In this document: piece after piece, positions 32,443 through 42,251 of the stretch | Layout of the letters: each line of letters opens with the position of its first letter | Numbering within the stretch: position 1 is the stretch's first letter | Assembly (NCBI GenBank): GCA_004560375.1 | Contig: SFVC01000003.1 | Location: 25,878 to 89,877, forward strand | DNA: 64,000 nucleotides | Direction of reading: 5' to 3' | From: a bacterium | Lineage (GTDB): Bacteria; Bacillota; Clostridia; Oscillospirales; Oscillospiraceae | Position numbers and translations under genes: made by a program | Notes under the pieces: model-generated | What the model was told of the DNA's origin: nothing | Seen by the model: the letters and a program-made list of their open reading frames with translations, nothing else | Databases searched by the model: none

Positions 32443-33387
32443 ATGAAGCGGATCTGTGTGTTTGACGCCCACTGCGACACCATTTCCCGCTGCTGGAGGG
32501 AGTACGAGGGGTTGGATTCCAACTCTGGGACGATTTCCCTTGAGCGGACGGCAGGCTTTGGGAGATACTGTCAGTTTTTTGCCCTGTGGACAGCTGATGG
32601 CTATACTGGATTCCCGGCAGGGGGAGATTCGGTGGAACGGGCCTATTTCGCCCTACTGCGCTGCTTTCGGGATCAAATGGCCCGCAATGCGGGGAAAATC
32701 GTCCAGTGCCGTACCGCCCAGGAGGTGGAGTGCGCCCATCGGCAGGGGAAGGCTGCGGCCTTCCTCACGGTAGAGGGGGCGGAGCTGCTGGGCTGCGATC
32801 CGGCCCGGCTGGGGGAGGCCGCGAGAGAGGGCGTGGTGGCCATCAACCTGACCTGGAACCACGCCAACGCCCTTTCCGGCTCCTCAGGGGAACAGCCTGA
32901 ACGCGGTTTGTCCCCGCTGGGACGGCAGTTTGTGGAAAAGATGGAGGACTTGCGTATCCTGGTGGATGTGTCCCACCTGTCGGAGGCCGGGTTCTGGGAC
33001 GTGGCGGAGCTGGCCCGCAGGCCCTTTATCGCCAGCCATTCCAACGCAAAATCTGTGTGGGATCACACAAGGAACTTGACGGATGGACAAATAAATGCGA
33101 TAATAAAAAATCAAGGTGTGATCGGACTCAATTTTTATGAGGAGTTTGTGGGCAGAACCCGGGATCTGGACGCCCTTCGGGCCCATCTGGATCACATCCT
33201 GAGCCTGGGCGGTGCGTCCAATGTCGCCCTGGGGGGCGACTGGGACGGCTGCGACACCATTGCCGCCCTGCCGTCCATTGACCGGCTGGGGGATTTTTAC
33301 GAGTATCTGCTTTGTCATGGTTATCATGAAACAGTCGTGCGCGACCTGTTTTATAACAATTTAATGAGAGTAGTGAGACAAAGATGA
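32443..33387 (+). CDS. Membrane dipeptidase family (M19) enzyme
   Basis: 314 residues of the zinc-dependent M19 (renal dipeptidase-like) family. The first metal ligands are in FDAHCDT (HxD), the bridging Glu region is TVEGAELLG, and later ligands are in VDVSHLS and ASHSNAKSV. It likely hydrolyses dipeptides, including D-residue ones, in the cytoplasm since no signal peptide is seen. Its stop overlaps thrC. Confidence 0.9.
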   Translation: MKRICVFDAHCDTISRCWREYEGLDSNSGTISLERTAGFGRYCQFFALWTADGYTGFPAGGDSVERAYFALLRCFRDQMARNAGKIVQCRTAQEVECAHRQGKAAAFLTVEGAELLGCDPARLGEAAREGVVAINLTWNHANALSGSSGEQPERGLSPLGRQFVEKMEDLRILVDVSHLSEAGFWDVAELARRPFIASHSNAKSVWDHTRNLTDGQINAIIKNQGVIGLNFYEEFVGRTRDLDALRAHLDHILSLGGASNVALGGDWDGCDTIAALPSIDRLGDFYEYLLCHGYHETVVRDLFYNNLMRVVRQR

Positions 33388-34871
33388 ATTATCTGAGCAC
33401 GAGAAATAGAGACCTGCGGATGAATGCGCCCCAGGCCATCGCCCAGGGGCTGGCTCCGGACGGAGGGCTGCTTACCCCGGCGGTGCTGCCCCGCCTGCCT
33501 TCTTCGGCGGTGGAGACCATGAAGGAGATGTCCTACCAACAGCGGGTAGTCTATATCATGAACAGCTTTTTGGAGGGCTTCGCCGCCTCTGAGTTGACTA
33601 CCTATGCCAACGAGGCCTATGGCGGAGGCAAGTTCGATGCGGAGGATGTGGCCCCGGTGCGGAAGCTGGACGACAGCACCTATTGCCTGGAGCTGTGGCA
33701 CGGCCCCACCTGCGCTTTTAAGGATATGGCGCTGCAGATGTTGCCCCATCTGCTCACCGCATCGCTGGAGAAAAACGACGAGAAAAAGACGGCGTGCATT
33801 TTGGTGGCCACCTCCGGCGACACAGGCAAGGCAGCGCTGGAAGGCTTCCGCAACGTGGATAAAACAAAAATCCTGGTGTTTTATCCCAAGGACGGCGTGT
33901 CCGACATCCAAGAGCTCCAGATGGTCACTCAGGAAGGGGGCAATGTGGGGGTGTCCGCAGTGGCGGGCAACTTCGACGATGCCCAGACCGGAGTGAAGCG
34001 GCTCTTTGCCAGCAAAGAGCTGGCCGGCACGCTGGCAGATCGGGGCTATTTCCTGTCCTCCGCCAACTCCATCAACTGGGGCCGGGTGCTGCCCCAGATC
34101 GTCTATTATGCCTCCGCCTACTGCGATCTTCTGAAATCCGGGGCGATCACCAAGGGGCAGGCTATCAACGTCTGCGTGCCCACCGGGAACTTCGGCAACA
34201 TTCTGGCGGCCTACTATGCCAAGGAGATGGGCATACCCATTAACCGCCTGATCTGCGCGTCCAACCACAACAACGTGCTCACCGATTTTATCCACACCGG
34301 AACCTATGACCGCAACCGTACCTTTTACAATACCCTGTCGCCCTCCATGGACATCTTGATCTCCAGCAACCTGGAGCGGATGATCTTTGAACTGTCCGGC
34401 CGGAACGATCGGCTGGTGCGGGAGTATATGTCCCAGCTGGCGGAGTACGGCAGCTACCGGGTGGACAGCCCAATCCGCACCAAGCTCAAGCGTCTGTTCA
34501 GCGCCGGGTACTGCGATGACAGTCAGACGTTGACCATGATCGGGCTGATGTGGAAGGAGTTGGAATACCTCATCGACCCCCACACCGCTGTGGCCTTCCA
34601 TGTGCTGGATGAGTACCGGGCGGAGACGGGAGACGATACCCCCACCGTGGTGGTTTCCACCGCCAGCCCGTTCAAGTTCTGTGCCAGCGTGCTCACCGCC
34701 CTGGGGGTGAAGGATCATAAGCCCGGGGTGGAGATCCTGGATCAGCTCAGCCAGCATACCGGCGTGCCCGTCCCCATGCCCCTGGCCCGACTGAAGAACA
34801 AGCAGCGCCGGTTCAGTGGCTCCATTCAGCCCGCCGGCATGATGGACTGTGTGCTGGATTTTCTGAAATAA
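33384..34871 (+). CDS. thrC: Threonine synthase
   Basis: 495 residues, the long form. It converts phosphohomoserine to threonine with PLP. The PLP lysine is in CAFKDMALQ and the phosphate loop is SGDTGKAAL. N-terminal motif YLSTRNRDLRM is typical. ATG 33384 overlaps the dipeptidase stop (ATGA). Confidence 0.96.
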   Translation: MNYLSTRNRDLRMNAPQAIAQGLAPDGGLLTPAVLPRLPSSAVETMKEMSYQQRVVYIMNSFLEGFAASELTTYANEAYGGGKFDAEDVAPVRKLDDSTYCLELWHGPTCAFKDMALQMLPHLLTASLEKNDEKKTACILVATSGDTGKAALEGFRNVDKTKILVFYPKDGVSDIQELQMVTQEGGNVGVSAVAGNFDDAQTGVKRLFASKELAGTLADRGYFLSSANSINWGRVLPQIVYYASAYCDLLKSGAITKGQAINVCVPTGNFGNILAAYYAKEMGIPINRLICASNHNNVLTDFIHTGTYDRNRTFYNTLSPSMDILISSNLERMIFELSGRNDRLVREYMSQLAEYGSYRVDSPIRTKLKRLFSAGYCDDSQTLTMIGLMWKELEYLIDPHTAVAFHVLDEYRAETGDDTPTVVVSTASPFKFCASVLTALGVKDHKPGVEILDQLSQHTGVPVPMPLARLKNKQRRFSGSIQPAGMMDCVLDFLK

Positions 34872-34882
34872 GAGGTGAGGGG

Positions 34883-35572
34883 ATGGCACTCTACGCCATC
34901 GGCGACACCCACCTGTCCCTGCGCTCAGACAAGCCTATGGACGTGTTCGGCGGAGGGTGGGCGGGCTACGTGGACAAGCTGCGGCAGGGCTTCTCCCCGG
35001 TGGAGGACGGCGACACAGTGGTGCTGTGCGGTGATCTGTCCTGGGGGATGAACCTGGAGGAGGCCAAGGACGATTTCGCCTTCCTGAACCATGAGCTGCC
35101 CGGGGAAAAGTGGCTGTTGAAGGGGAACCACGACTACTGGTGGACAACCGCTTCTAAAATGAACACCTTTTTTCAGGTCAACGGCTTCACCCGGCTCCAT
35201 ATTCTTCATAACAACTGCGCCTTTTACGGCGACCTGGCTCTGTGCGGCACCCGGGGCTGGTTTTTCGAGGAGAACGGCACGCCCCACTGGGAAAAGGTGT
35301 TCAACCGGGAGCTGATCCGGCTGGAGGCATCGCTGAAGGCGGCGGGGGAGCGGGAAAAGCTGTGCTTCCTCCACTACCCGCCCCTCTACCGGGGCTACCG
35401 CTGTCAGGAGATCCTGGATCTGCTGGAGCGGTACGGCGTCCGGCTCTGCTGTTACGGCCACCTTCACGGGGCCAGCCACCGGCTGGCCATCGAGGGCGTG
35501 CAGGGAACTGTGGACTACCGGCTGGTGTCTGCGGACTTTGTCGGGTTCCGTCCGAAAAAAATTTTAGATTGA
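34883..35572 (+). CDS. Calcineurin-like metallophosphoesterase
   Basis: 229 residues with the full di-metal motif set: GDTHL, GDLSWGMN, GNHDYWW, a His in CFLHYPP and YGHLHGASH. Closest to the YmdB-unrelated small phosphoesterases of unknown substrate in Clostridia. It starts 11 bases after thrC. Confidence 0.88.
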   Translation: MALYAIGDTHLSLRSDKPMDVFGGGWAGYVDKLRQGFSPVEDGDTVVLCGDLSWGMNLEEAKDDFAFLNHELPGEKWLLKGNHDYWWTTASKMNTFFQVNGFTRLHILHNNCAFYGDLALCGTRGWFFEENGTPHWEKVFNRELIRLEASLKAAGEREKLCFLHYPPLYRGYRCQEILDLLERYGVRLCCYGHLHGASHRLAIEGVQGTVDYRLVSADFVGFRPKKILD

Positions 35573-35584
35573 GCAAAAAAACAG

Positions 35585-35613
35585 TGGAAATCTCTGCGCC
35601 TATCTGATAGAAT
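35585..35613 (+). promoter_or_regulatory. Possible sigma-A promoter of tig
   Basis: TGGAAA, 17 bases, TAGAAT, about 64 bases before the trigger factor start. Confidence 0.45.
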
Positions 35614-35676
35614 AGGTTGGATTATTTAGAAAGAAGGCCCGGGAGCTTATCAGGGGCCGAGCTTGGAGGAGCAACC

Positions 35677-37062
35677 ATGAACATCAAGAGCAACGAGAAA
35701 AAAGAAAACAGCGCCTATGAGTTGGTGATCGAGGTGGGGGCCGACCAGTTCCAGGCCGCCATCGACAAGGTCTACAACCGCCAGAAGAACCGCATCAACG
35801 TCCCCGGCTTCCGGAAGGGCAAGGCCCCCCGGAAGATGGTGGAGAAGATGTACGGCGCCGAGATTTTCTTTGAGGACGCCATCTCTCTGGCCTATCCCGA
35901 TGCCTACGAGGCCGCGCTGAAGGAAACCGGGCTGAAGCCCGTGGCCTATCCCCAGCTGGAGGTGCTGGACGTCAGCGCCGACGGCTTTACCTTTAAGGCC
36001 ACCGTTACCGTCAAGCCCGAAGCCTCTATCAAGGACTACAAGGGCTTGCCTGTGGGCAAGGCGGACGTGAAGGTGTCCGCCGCCGACATCAAGGCGGAGC
36101 TGAAGCCGTACATTGACCGGGCGTCCCGCCTGGTGAGCGTGGATCGGAAGGCCAAAAAGGGTGACACCGCCGTCATCGACTTTGAGGGATTCAAGGACGG
36201 CGAGCCCTTCCAGGGCGGTAAGGGAGAGAACTACAGCCTGGAGCTGGGTTCCGGTTCCTTTGTGCCCGGTTTTGAGGAGCAGGTCATCGGCATGAAGGCG
36301 GGGGACGAGAAGGATCTGGACATCACCTTCCCGGAGAACTACAGCCCCGATCTGGCCGGCGCCGCCGTGGTGTTCAAGGTCAAGGTTCACGAGGTGAAGG
36401 AGAAGCAGGAGCCCGAGGTGGACGACGAGTTTGCCAAGGACGTATCCGAATTCGACACCCTGGACGAGCTCAAGAAGGATCTGGGTGAGAAGCTGAAGAC
36501 CCGCCGCCAGGAGCAGGCCGACCGGGACTTTGAGGCCGCCGTCATCGACGCCCTCATTGAGAAGCTGGAGTGCGACGTGCCCCAGGCTATGGTGGACTAC
36601 CGGGCCGACAAGATGCTGGAGGATTACGCCAACCGGGTTCAGAGCCAGGGCATTGGCTTTGAGAACTACCTCAAGATGATGGGCATGACCCTGGACGAGC
36701 TGCGGGTTCAGTCCAAGACCGCCGCTGAGCGCAACGTGCGTAGCGATCTGGCCCTGGAGGCCGTGGCCGCCGCCGAGGGTATTGAGGCCACCGACGCGGA
36801 TGTGGACGAGGAGATCGCCAAGCTGGCCGAGCAGTACAAGATGGAGGCAGATAAGGTTCGGGAGCTGGTGAGCGTAGAGGATCTGCGGGTCGATCTGGCG
36901 ATGCGGAAGGCGCTGGAACTGGTGAAGGGCGCGGCCAAGAAGCCCGCCAAAAAGGCCAAGAAGGCAGAGGGAACCGAGGACGGGGCGGAGGAGAAGCCCG
37001 CCAAGAAGAAGACCGCCTCCAAATCCAAGGCAAAGGCCGAGGCAGAAGGCGAGAACGCATAA
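35677..37062 (+). CDS. tig: Trigger factor (ribosome-associated chaperone)
   Basis: 461 residues. N-terminal ribosome-binding domain with PGFRKGKAPRKM, a central FKBP-type prolyl isomerase domain starting near residue 165 (KKGDTAVIDFEGF), then the C-terminal helical cradle. The last 45 or so residues are an unusual Lys/Ala/Glu-rich tail (repeats of KKPAKKAKKAE type) beyond the usual end. Start ATG 35677 follows TTGGAGGAG; the upstream frame is not used. Confidence 0.97.
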   Translation: MNIKSNEKKENSAYELVIEVGADQFQAAIDKVYNRQKNRINVPGFRKGKAPRKMVEKMYGAEIFFEDAISLAYPDAYEAALKETGLKPVAYPQLEVLDVSADGFTFKATVTVKPEASIKDYKGLPVGKADVKVSAADIKAELKPYIDRASRLVSVDRKAKKGDTAVIDFEGFKDGEPFQGGKGENYSLELGSGSFVPGFEEQVIGMKAGDEKDLDITFPENYSPDLAGAAVVFKVKVHEVKEKQEPEVDDEFAKDVSEFDTLDELKKDLGEKLKTRRQEQADRDFEAAVIDALIEKLECDVPQAMVDYRADKMLEDYANRVQSQGIGFENYLKMMGMTLDELRVQSKTAAERNVRSDLALEAVAAAEGIEATDADVDEEIAKLAEQYKMEADKVRELVSVEDLRVDLAMRKALELVKGAAKKPAKKAKKAEGTEDGAEEKPAKKKTASKSKAKAEAEGENA

Positions 37063-37170
37063 TCTGCCTTTTTGAGGATGGGAGGGAATAAGTTCCCATC
37101 ACCGGTGGGTATACTGTTGTCTGCCGGCATTTGGGGGTTGCAATTTTCCCATCGGAAAGGAGAGTTTCTC

Positions 37171-37752
37171 ATGAGTTTAGTACCTTATGTTGTGGAACAG
37201 ACCAGCCGGGGCGAGCGCTCCTATGACATCTTTTCCCGGCTTCTGAACGACCGGATCGTGTTCCTGGGCGAGGAGGTCAACGCCACCACCGCATCCCTGG
37301 TGGTGGCCCAGCTGCTCTACCTGGAGGCCCAGGATCCGGACAAGGATATCCAGTTCTATCTCAACAGCCCCGGCGGTTCCATCACCGACGGTATGGCCAT
37401 TTATGACACCATGCAGTACATCAAATGCGATGTGTCCACCATCTGCATCGGGATGGGCGCCAGCATGGCGGCGTTCCTGCTGTCCTCGGGAACCAAGGGG
37501 AAGCGGATGGCCCTGCCCAACGCGGAGATCATGATCCACCAGCCCTCCGCCGGAACTCAGGGCCAAATTACCGACATGGCCATTCACATGAAGCGGCTGG
37601 AGATCATCAAGAAGCGAATGAATGCCATTTTGGCCGACAACTGCGGCAAAAACGTGGAACAGGTCACCGCCGACTGTGAGCGGGACAATTTTATGACCGC
37701 CCAGGAAGCCTTGGAGTACGGTCTGATCGACAAGATCATCACCAATCGCTGA
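37171..37752 (+). CDS. clpP: ATP-dependent Clp protease proteolytic subunit
   Basis: 193 residues. Catalytic Ser is in GMGASMAAF, His in EIMIHQPSAG, and Asp follows in the C-terminal third. N-terminal LVPYVVEQTSRGERSYDIFSRL is classic. Start ATG 37171 follows AAAGGAGAG. Sits in the tig-clpP-clpX-lon order common in bacteria. Confidence 0.98.
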   Translation: MSLVPYVVEQTSRGERSYDIFSRLLNDRIVFLGEEVNATTASLVVAQLLYLEAQDPDKDIQFYLNSPGGSITDGMAIYDTMQYIKCDVSTICIGMGASMAAFLLSSGTKGKRMALPNAEIMIHQPSAGTQGQITDMAIHMKRLEIIKKRMNAILADNCGKNVEQVTADCERDNFMTAQEALEYGLIDKIITNR

Positions 37753-37762
37753 TTATACGGTT

Positions 37763-37794
37763 CAAAGAGCGGAGGCTGCCGTCTCCGCTCTTTG
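37763..37794 (+). terminator. Hairpin between clpP and clpX
   Basis: A 12-bp stem (caaagagcggag and complement) without an immediate T run; probably a partial terminator or mRNA-processing structure. Confidence 0.4.
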
Positions 37795-37821
37795 GCGCTT
37801 TTCCTGAAAGGAAGATGAACC

Positions 37822-39141
37822 ATGGCAAGAGACGAGTATAAGTCGGTGCGTTGCTCCTTCTGCGGCAAGCACCAGGAGCAGGTGGAGCGGATCATCGCCG
37901 GGCCCGGGGCCTATATCTGCAACGAGTGCGTCCGTCTGTGCATGAACATCCTGGGAGAGGAGTATGACGACGGGCCGGAGGAGACGCCGGAGATCCCCGA
38001 TGTGATCCCCACCCCCCAGGAGATGGTGGCAGTGCTGGACGAGTATATCATCGGCCAGGACAACGCCAAGATCGCCCTGTCCGTGGCGGTCTACAACCAC
38101 TACAAGCGCATCTATTTCGGCGGCGGGGCCGACGTGGAGCTGCAAAAATCCAACATCCTCATGGTGGGTCCCACCGGCTGCGGCAAGACCCTGTTTGCCC
38201 AGACCCTGGCCCGAATCCTGAAGGTGCCCTTCGCCATTGCCGACGCCACCACCCTCACCGAGGCGGGCTATGTGGGCGATGACGTGGAGAATATTCTGCT
38301 GCGGCTGGTTCAGGCCGCCGACTATGACATTGAGCTGGCCCAGCGGGGCATTATCTACGTGGATGAGATCGATAAGATCGCCCGCAAGAGCGAGAATACC
38401 TCCATCACCCGGGACGTGTCCGGCGAAGGCGTGCAGCAGGCCCTGCTGAAAATCCTGGAGGGCACCGTGGCCAACGTTCCCCCTCAGGGCGGGCGCAAGC
38501 ACCCCCATCAGGAATTCTTGCAGATCGATACCAAGAATATCCTGTTCATCTGCGGCGGGGCCTTTGACGGGCTGGAGAAGATCATCGAGCGCCGGTTGGA
38601 TCAAAAGACCATCGGCTTTGGTTCTGACGTGAAGACCTCGGCGGAGCGGGAAAAGGACGACGTATTCCAGCATGTTCAGCCCCATGATCTGCTGAAATTC
38701 GGCATCATCCCGGAGCTGGTGGGCCGTCTGCCCATCCTCACCAGTCTGAAGGCGCTGGATCGGGAACAGCTGGTGCGTATCCTCACCGAGCCGAAGAACG
38801 CCCTGGTGAAGCAGTACAAGTGCCTGATGGACTATGACAACGTGGAGCTGGAGTTTGCCCCCGGCGCACTGGAAGCCGCCGCCGACAAGGCGCTGGAGCG
38901 CAAGATCGGCGCCCGGGGCCTGCGGGCCGTGCTGGAGGAGGTCATGACTCCGGTGATGTACGAGGTACCCTCCGACCAGAGCATTGCAAAGGTGACTATC
39001 ACTGCCCAGTCCATCAAGGGCGAGGGAGAGGCCGAGATCCTGCGGGAGGAGGGCCGGCCGGCCCGGCCGCGGCTTGGCGCCGCTGAGCTTCGGGCGGAAC
39101 GGGGCGGACAGCAGGCCCATCCCCGGGGAAATGTGTCCTGA
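37822..39141 (+). CDS. clpX: Clp protease ATP-binding unfoldase ClpX
   Basis: 439 residues. N-terminal four-Cys zinc-binding domain (CSFCGKHQ...CNECVRLC), Walker A GPTGCGKT, Walker B IIYVDEIDKI and the pore/adaptor-type IGF loop region KTIGFGSD. The C-terminal 30 residues after EAEILREEG are a variable Arg/Ala/Pro-rich tail. GAAAGGAAG precedes the start. Confidence 0.98.
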   Translation: MARDEYKSVRCSFCGKHQEQVERIIAGPGAYICNECVRLCMNILGEEYDDGPEETPEIPDVIPTPQEMVAVLDEYIIGQDNAKIALSVAVYNHYKRIYFGGGADVELQKSNILMVGPTGCGKTLFAQTLARILKVPFAIADATTLTEAGYVGDDVENILLRLVQAADYDIELAQRGIIYVDEIDKIARKSENTSITRDVSGEGVQQALLKILEGTVANVPPQGGRKHPHQEFLQIDTKNILFICGGAFDGLEKIIERRLDQKTIGFGSDVKTSAEREKDDVFQHVQPHDLLKFGIIPELVGRLPILTSLKALDREQLVRILTEPKNALVKQYKCLMDYDNVELEFAPGALEAAADKALERKIGARGLRAVLEEVMTPVMYEVPSDQSIAKVTITAQSIKGEGEAEILREEGRPARPRLGAAELRAERGGQQAHPRGNVS

Positions 39142-39169
39142 GCGAAGGGCACAATAGACAATAAATTGA

Positions 39170-39199
39170 AAAGGGGCGGGCGCATCGGCCCGCCCCTTT
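39170..39199 (+). terminator. GC-rich hairpin between clpX and lon
   Basis: A 12-bp stem (aaaggggcgggc and complement, 6-base loop) ends in TTT followed by G; a moderate terminator. Confidence 0.5.
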
Positions 39200-39222
39200 G
39201 CCCGATATAAAGGAGGTATCCC

Positions 39223-41643
39223 ATGACTGATACGCTTGAGAACGGGCCCGTCCGGCTGACCATCCCGGTGCTCACCCTGCGGGGACTCACCGTGTTTCCC
39301 CAGCTCCTGCTGCACTTTGACGTGGGGCGGGCGGCATCCATCCGCGCTCTGGAGGAGGCCATGGAGGAAAAACGGGAGATCTTCCTGGTGACTCAGCGGG
39401 ATCTGACGGTGGAGAGTCCGGAGGAGCGGGATCTCTATGCCATTGGCACGGTGGCGGAGGTCAAGCAGATCCTCCGCCTGCCGGAAAACGGCGTCCGGGT
39501 GATGGTGGCGGGGCGCAGCCGGGGCCGGCTGCTGCATCTCACGTCGCTGGAGCCCTATCTGACGGCGGAGGTGGAGCTGATCCCGGAGCTGACCGCCGCA
39601 AAGGGGAATTCTCCCAGAACCGAGGCGGCCATCCGCCAGGTTTACAACTATCTGGAGCGGTACACCGAGCTATCCGACCGGGTGGCGCCGGAGATCTATC
39701 TCAAGCTGCTGGCCAGCGACGATCCGGCCTATATCGCGGACTACGCCGCCCAGCACCTGCCCCTGCGGTTCGAGGACAAGCAGGCGGTGCTGGAGGAGCT
39801 GCGGCCCGTCCGCCGGCTGGATCGGCTGTGCCGGATTCTGGGCCGTGAGGTGGAGATTTTAGAGGTGGAGAGCGATCTGGCGGCCAAAGTCCATGAGCAG
39901 GTGGCGGCCAGCCAGCGGGACTATTTCCTCCGGGAGCAGCTTCGGGTGCTCCAGCGGGAGCTGGGGGAGCCGGAGGAGGACGACGAGATCTCCGAGTACC
40001 GGGAGCAGATCGCCAAAGCCAAGCTGCCCGACGAGGTGCGGGAAAAGCTGCTCAAGGAGGTTCGGCACCTGGAGAAGCAGCCCTACAGCTCCTCTGAGGC
40101 GGCGGTGCTGCGGGGTTACCTGGACACCTGCCTGGAGCTGCCCTGGAGGACAAAGACGCGGGAGCGGGTGAGTGTGGCCGCGGTATCCAAAGTACTGGAC
40201 GCGGATCACTACGGGCTGGACAAGGTAAAGGAGCGAATCCTGGAGTTTGTGGCGGTGAAGCAGCTGGCCCCCCAGCTCAGGGGACAGATCATCTGCCTGG
40301 TGGGCCCGCCGGGGGTGGGCAAGACCTCCATTGCCATGAGCGTGGCCCGGGCTATGAACCGAAAGCTGGCCCGGATCTCCCTGGGGGGGATCCGGGATGA
40401 AGCGGACATACGGGGCCACCGCAAAACCTATGTAGGGGCTATGCCGGGGCGCATCATCGCGGGGATCAAGCAGGCGGGGAGCGCCAACCCGGTATTGCTG
40501 CTGGACGAGATTGACAAAGTGGGCAGCGACCATCGGGGCGACCCGGCGGCGGCCCTGCTGGAGGTGCTGGACGGGGAGCAGAACAGCACCTTCCGGGATC
40601 ATTTCCTGGAGCTGCCCTTTGACCTGTCCGACGTAATGTTCATCACCACTGCCAACACCACCGACACCATCCCCAAGCCTCTGCTGGATCGGATGGAGGT
40701 CATTGAGCTGCCCAGTTACACGGATAAGGAGAAACTGCAGATCGCGAAAAAGCATCTGCTGCCCCGGGAACTGAAGCGCCACGGCCTGTCCCGCGCCCAG
40801 CTGAAGCTCAGCGACGGGGGGATCAATGAGTTGATCACCGGTTACACCAAGGAGTCCGGGGTGCGGCAGCTGGAGCGGAAGCTGGCCGCTCTGTGCCGGA
40901 AGGCGGCGGCAGCCATCGTGAAGGGAGAGATCAAGCAGATCTCCCTGACCGAGAAAAACTTGGAGGAGTTTCTGGGCCCCCGGCGCTATCTGGACGAAGC
41001 CCCGTCTCTGGAGCCGCAAGTGGGGGTTGTGAACGGGCTGGCCTGGACGTCGGTGGGCGGGGAGCTGCTGGAGGTGGAGGTGAATGTGGTGCCCGGTTCG
41101 GGCAAGCTTGTCCTGACCGGCAACCTTGGGGATGTGATGAAGGAATCCGCCCGGGCGGCGCTGTCCTATATCCGCAGCAGGGCAGCCCAGTTGGGAGTGG
41201 ATCCGGAATTTCACACCACCAAAGATATCCACGTCCACTTCCCGGAGGGGGCGGTGCCCAAGGACGGCCCCTCCGCCGGCATCGCCATTGCCACCGCCAT
41301 GGTGTCCGCCCTCACCGGAGTTCCCGTCCGTCGGGACGTGGCCATGACGGGAGAGATCACCCTGCGGGGGCGCGTGCTGGCCATCGGTGGTCTGCGGGAA
41401 AAAACAATGGCTGCGCTCCGCAACCATAGCTCCACGGTAATCCTCCCGGCGGACAATATGAAGGACTTAAAGGAGATCGACCAGACGGTACGCGCCGCGC
41501 TGAAGTTTATCCCGGTTCATCAGGCAGATGAGGTGTTGGCCCAATCGCTGACAGGTGGTTTTCCATTACAGGTTGACAAGCCTCTGCCCCCCGCGGTTGA
41601 GCAGCCCAAGGCTATGGGGCGGGCCGTCAGCCTGCGGCAGTGA
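39223..41643 (+). CDS. lon: ATP-dependent protease Lon
   Basis: 806 residues. N-terminal substrate-binding domain, then AAA+ module with Walker A GPPGVGKTS and Walker B LLLDEIDKVG, and C-terminal protease domain with catalytic Ser in KDGPSAGIA and Lys further on in GGLREKTMA. Degrades damaged and regulatory proteins. AAGGAGG precedes ATG 39223. Confidence 0.98.
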   Translation: MTDTLENGPVRLTIPVLTLRGLTVFPQLLLHFDVGRAASIRALEEAMEEKREIFLVTQRDLTVESPEERDLYAIGTVAEVKQILRLPENGVRVMVAGRSRGRLLHLTSLEPYLTAEVELIPELTAAKGNSPRTEAAIRQVYNYLERYTELSDRVAPEIYLKLLASDDPAYIADYAAQHLPLRFEDKQAVLEELRPVRRLDRLCRILGREVEILEVESDLAAKVHEQVAASQRDYFLREQLRVLQRELGEPEEDDEISEYREQIAKAKLPDEVREKLLKEVRHLEKQPYSSSEAAVLRGYLDTCLELPWRTKTRERVSVAAVSKVLDADHYGLDKVKERILEFVAVKQLAPQLRGQIICLVGPPGVGKTSIAMSVARAMNRKLARISLGGIRDEADIRGHRKTYVGAMPGRIIAGIKQAGSANPVLLLDEIDKVGSDHRGDPAAALLEVLDGEQNSTFRDHFLELPFDLSDVMFITTANTTDTIPKPLLDRMEVIELPSYTDKEKLQIAKKHLLPRELKRHGLSRAQLKLSDGGINELITGYTKESGVRQLERKLAALCRKAAAAIVKGEIKQISLTEKNLEEFLGPRRYLDEAPSLEPQVGVVNGLAWTSVGGELLEVEVNVVPGSGKLVLTGNLGDVMKESARAALSYIRSRAAQLGVDPEFHTTKDIHVHFPEGAVPKDGPSAGIAIATAMVSALTGVPVRRDVAMTGEITLRGRVLAIGGLREKTMAALRNHSSTVILPADNMKDLKEIDQTVRAALKFIPVHQADEVLAQSLTGGFPLQVDKPLPPAVEQPKAMGRAVSLRQ

Positions 41644-41651
41644 GGTGGGGT

Positions 41652-42251
41652 ATGACAATAAATTGGAACATGGCGGAGTTTATCCGCTCGGCGGCAAAAC
41701 CCGCCGACTTCCCCAGAGACGGCCTGCCCCAGGTTGTGTTCGCAGGCAGATCCAACGTGGGTAAGTCGTCGGCCATCAACCGACTGCTCAACCGGAAGAA
41801 CTTTGCCCGGGTGGGCTCGGCTCCGGGAAAAACCACCCACATCAACTACTTTTTAATTGAGAAAAAGCTGTATCTGGTGGATCTGCCCGGGTATGGCTAT
41901 GCCAAGGTATCCAAGCAGGAGCGGGATCGCTGGGGGCGGCTCATTGAGGCATGGTTTGCCGACAGATCGCGGATGGCGGTGGGCGTCCTGATTGTGGATG
42001 CCCGCCACAAGCCAACGGCGGACGACTGCACCATGGCCCAGGTCTTTTTGAGTGCGGGGAAGCCCTTCCTGGTGCTGGCAAACAAGCTGGATAAGCTGAA
42101 GAAGAGCGAGATTGAGGGCAATCTGCTCCGCATCCGGGAAACGCTGGATCTGCCGGAAACAGCCGCTGTGATTCCCTTTTCTGCGGAAAGGGGAGATGGA
42201 AAGGCGGAACTCATCGGGGAAATCTTGAACTGTTTGGAGGCTCGGGTATGA
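41652..42251 (+). CDS. engB: Ribosome biogenesis GTP-binding protein EngB (YsxC)
   Basis: 199 residues. P-loop GRSNVGKSS, G3 DLPGYGYAK and G4 NKLDKLKKSE are all present; the lon-engB order matches B. subtilis (lonA-ysxC). Acts in 50S assembly. Start ATG 41652 follows GAGGTGGGG; its stop overlaps the next start by four bases. Confidence 0.96.
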   Translation: MTINWNMAEFIRSAAKPADFPRDGLPQVVFAGRSNVGKSSAINRLLNRKNFARVGSAPGKTTHINYFLIEKKLYLVDLPGYGYAKVSKQERDRWGRLIEAWFADRSRMAVGVLIVDARHKPTADDCTMAQVFLSAGKPFLVLANKLDKLKKSEIEGNLLRIRETLDLPETAAVIPFSAERGDGKAELIGEILNCLEARV

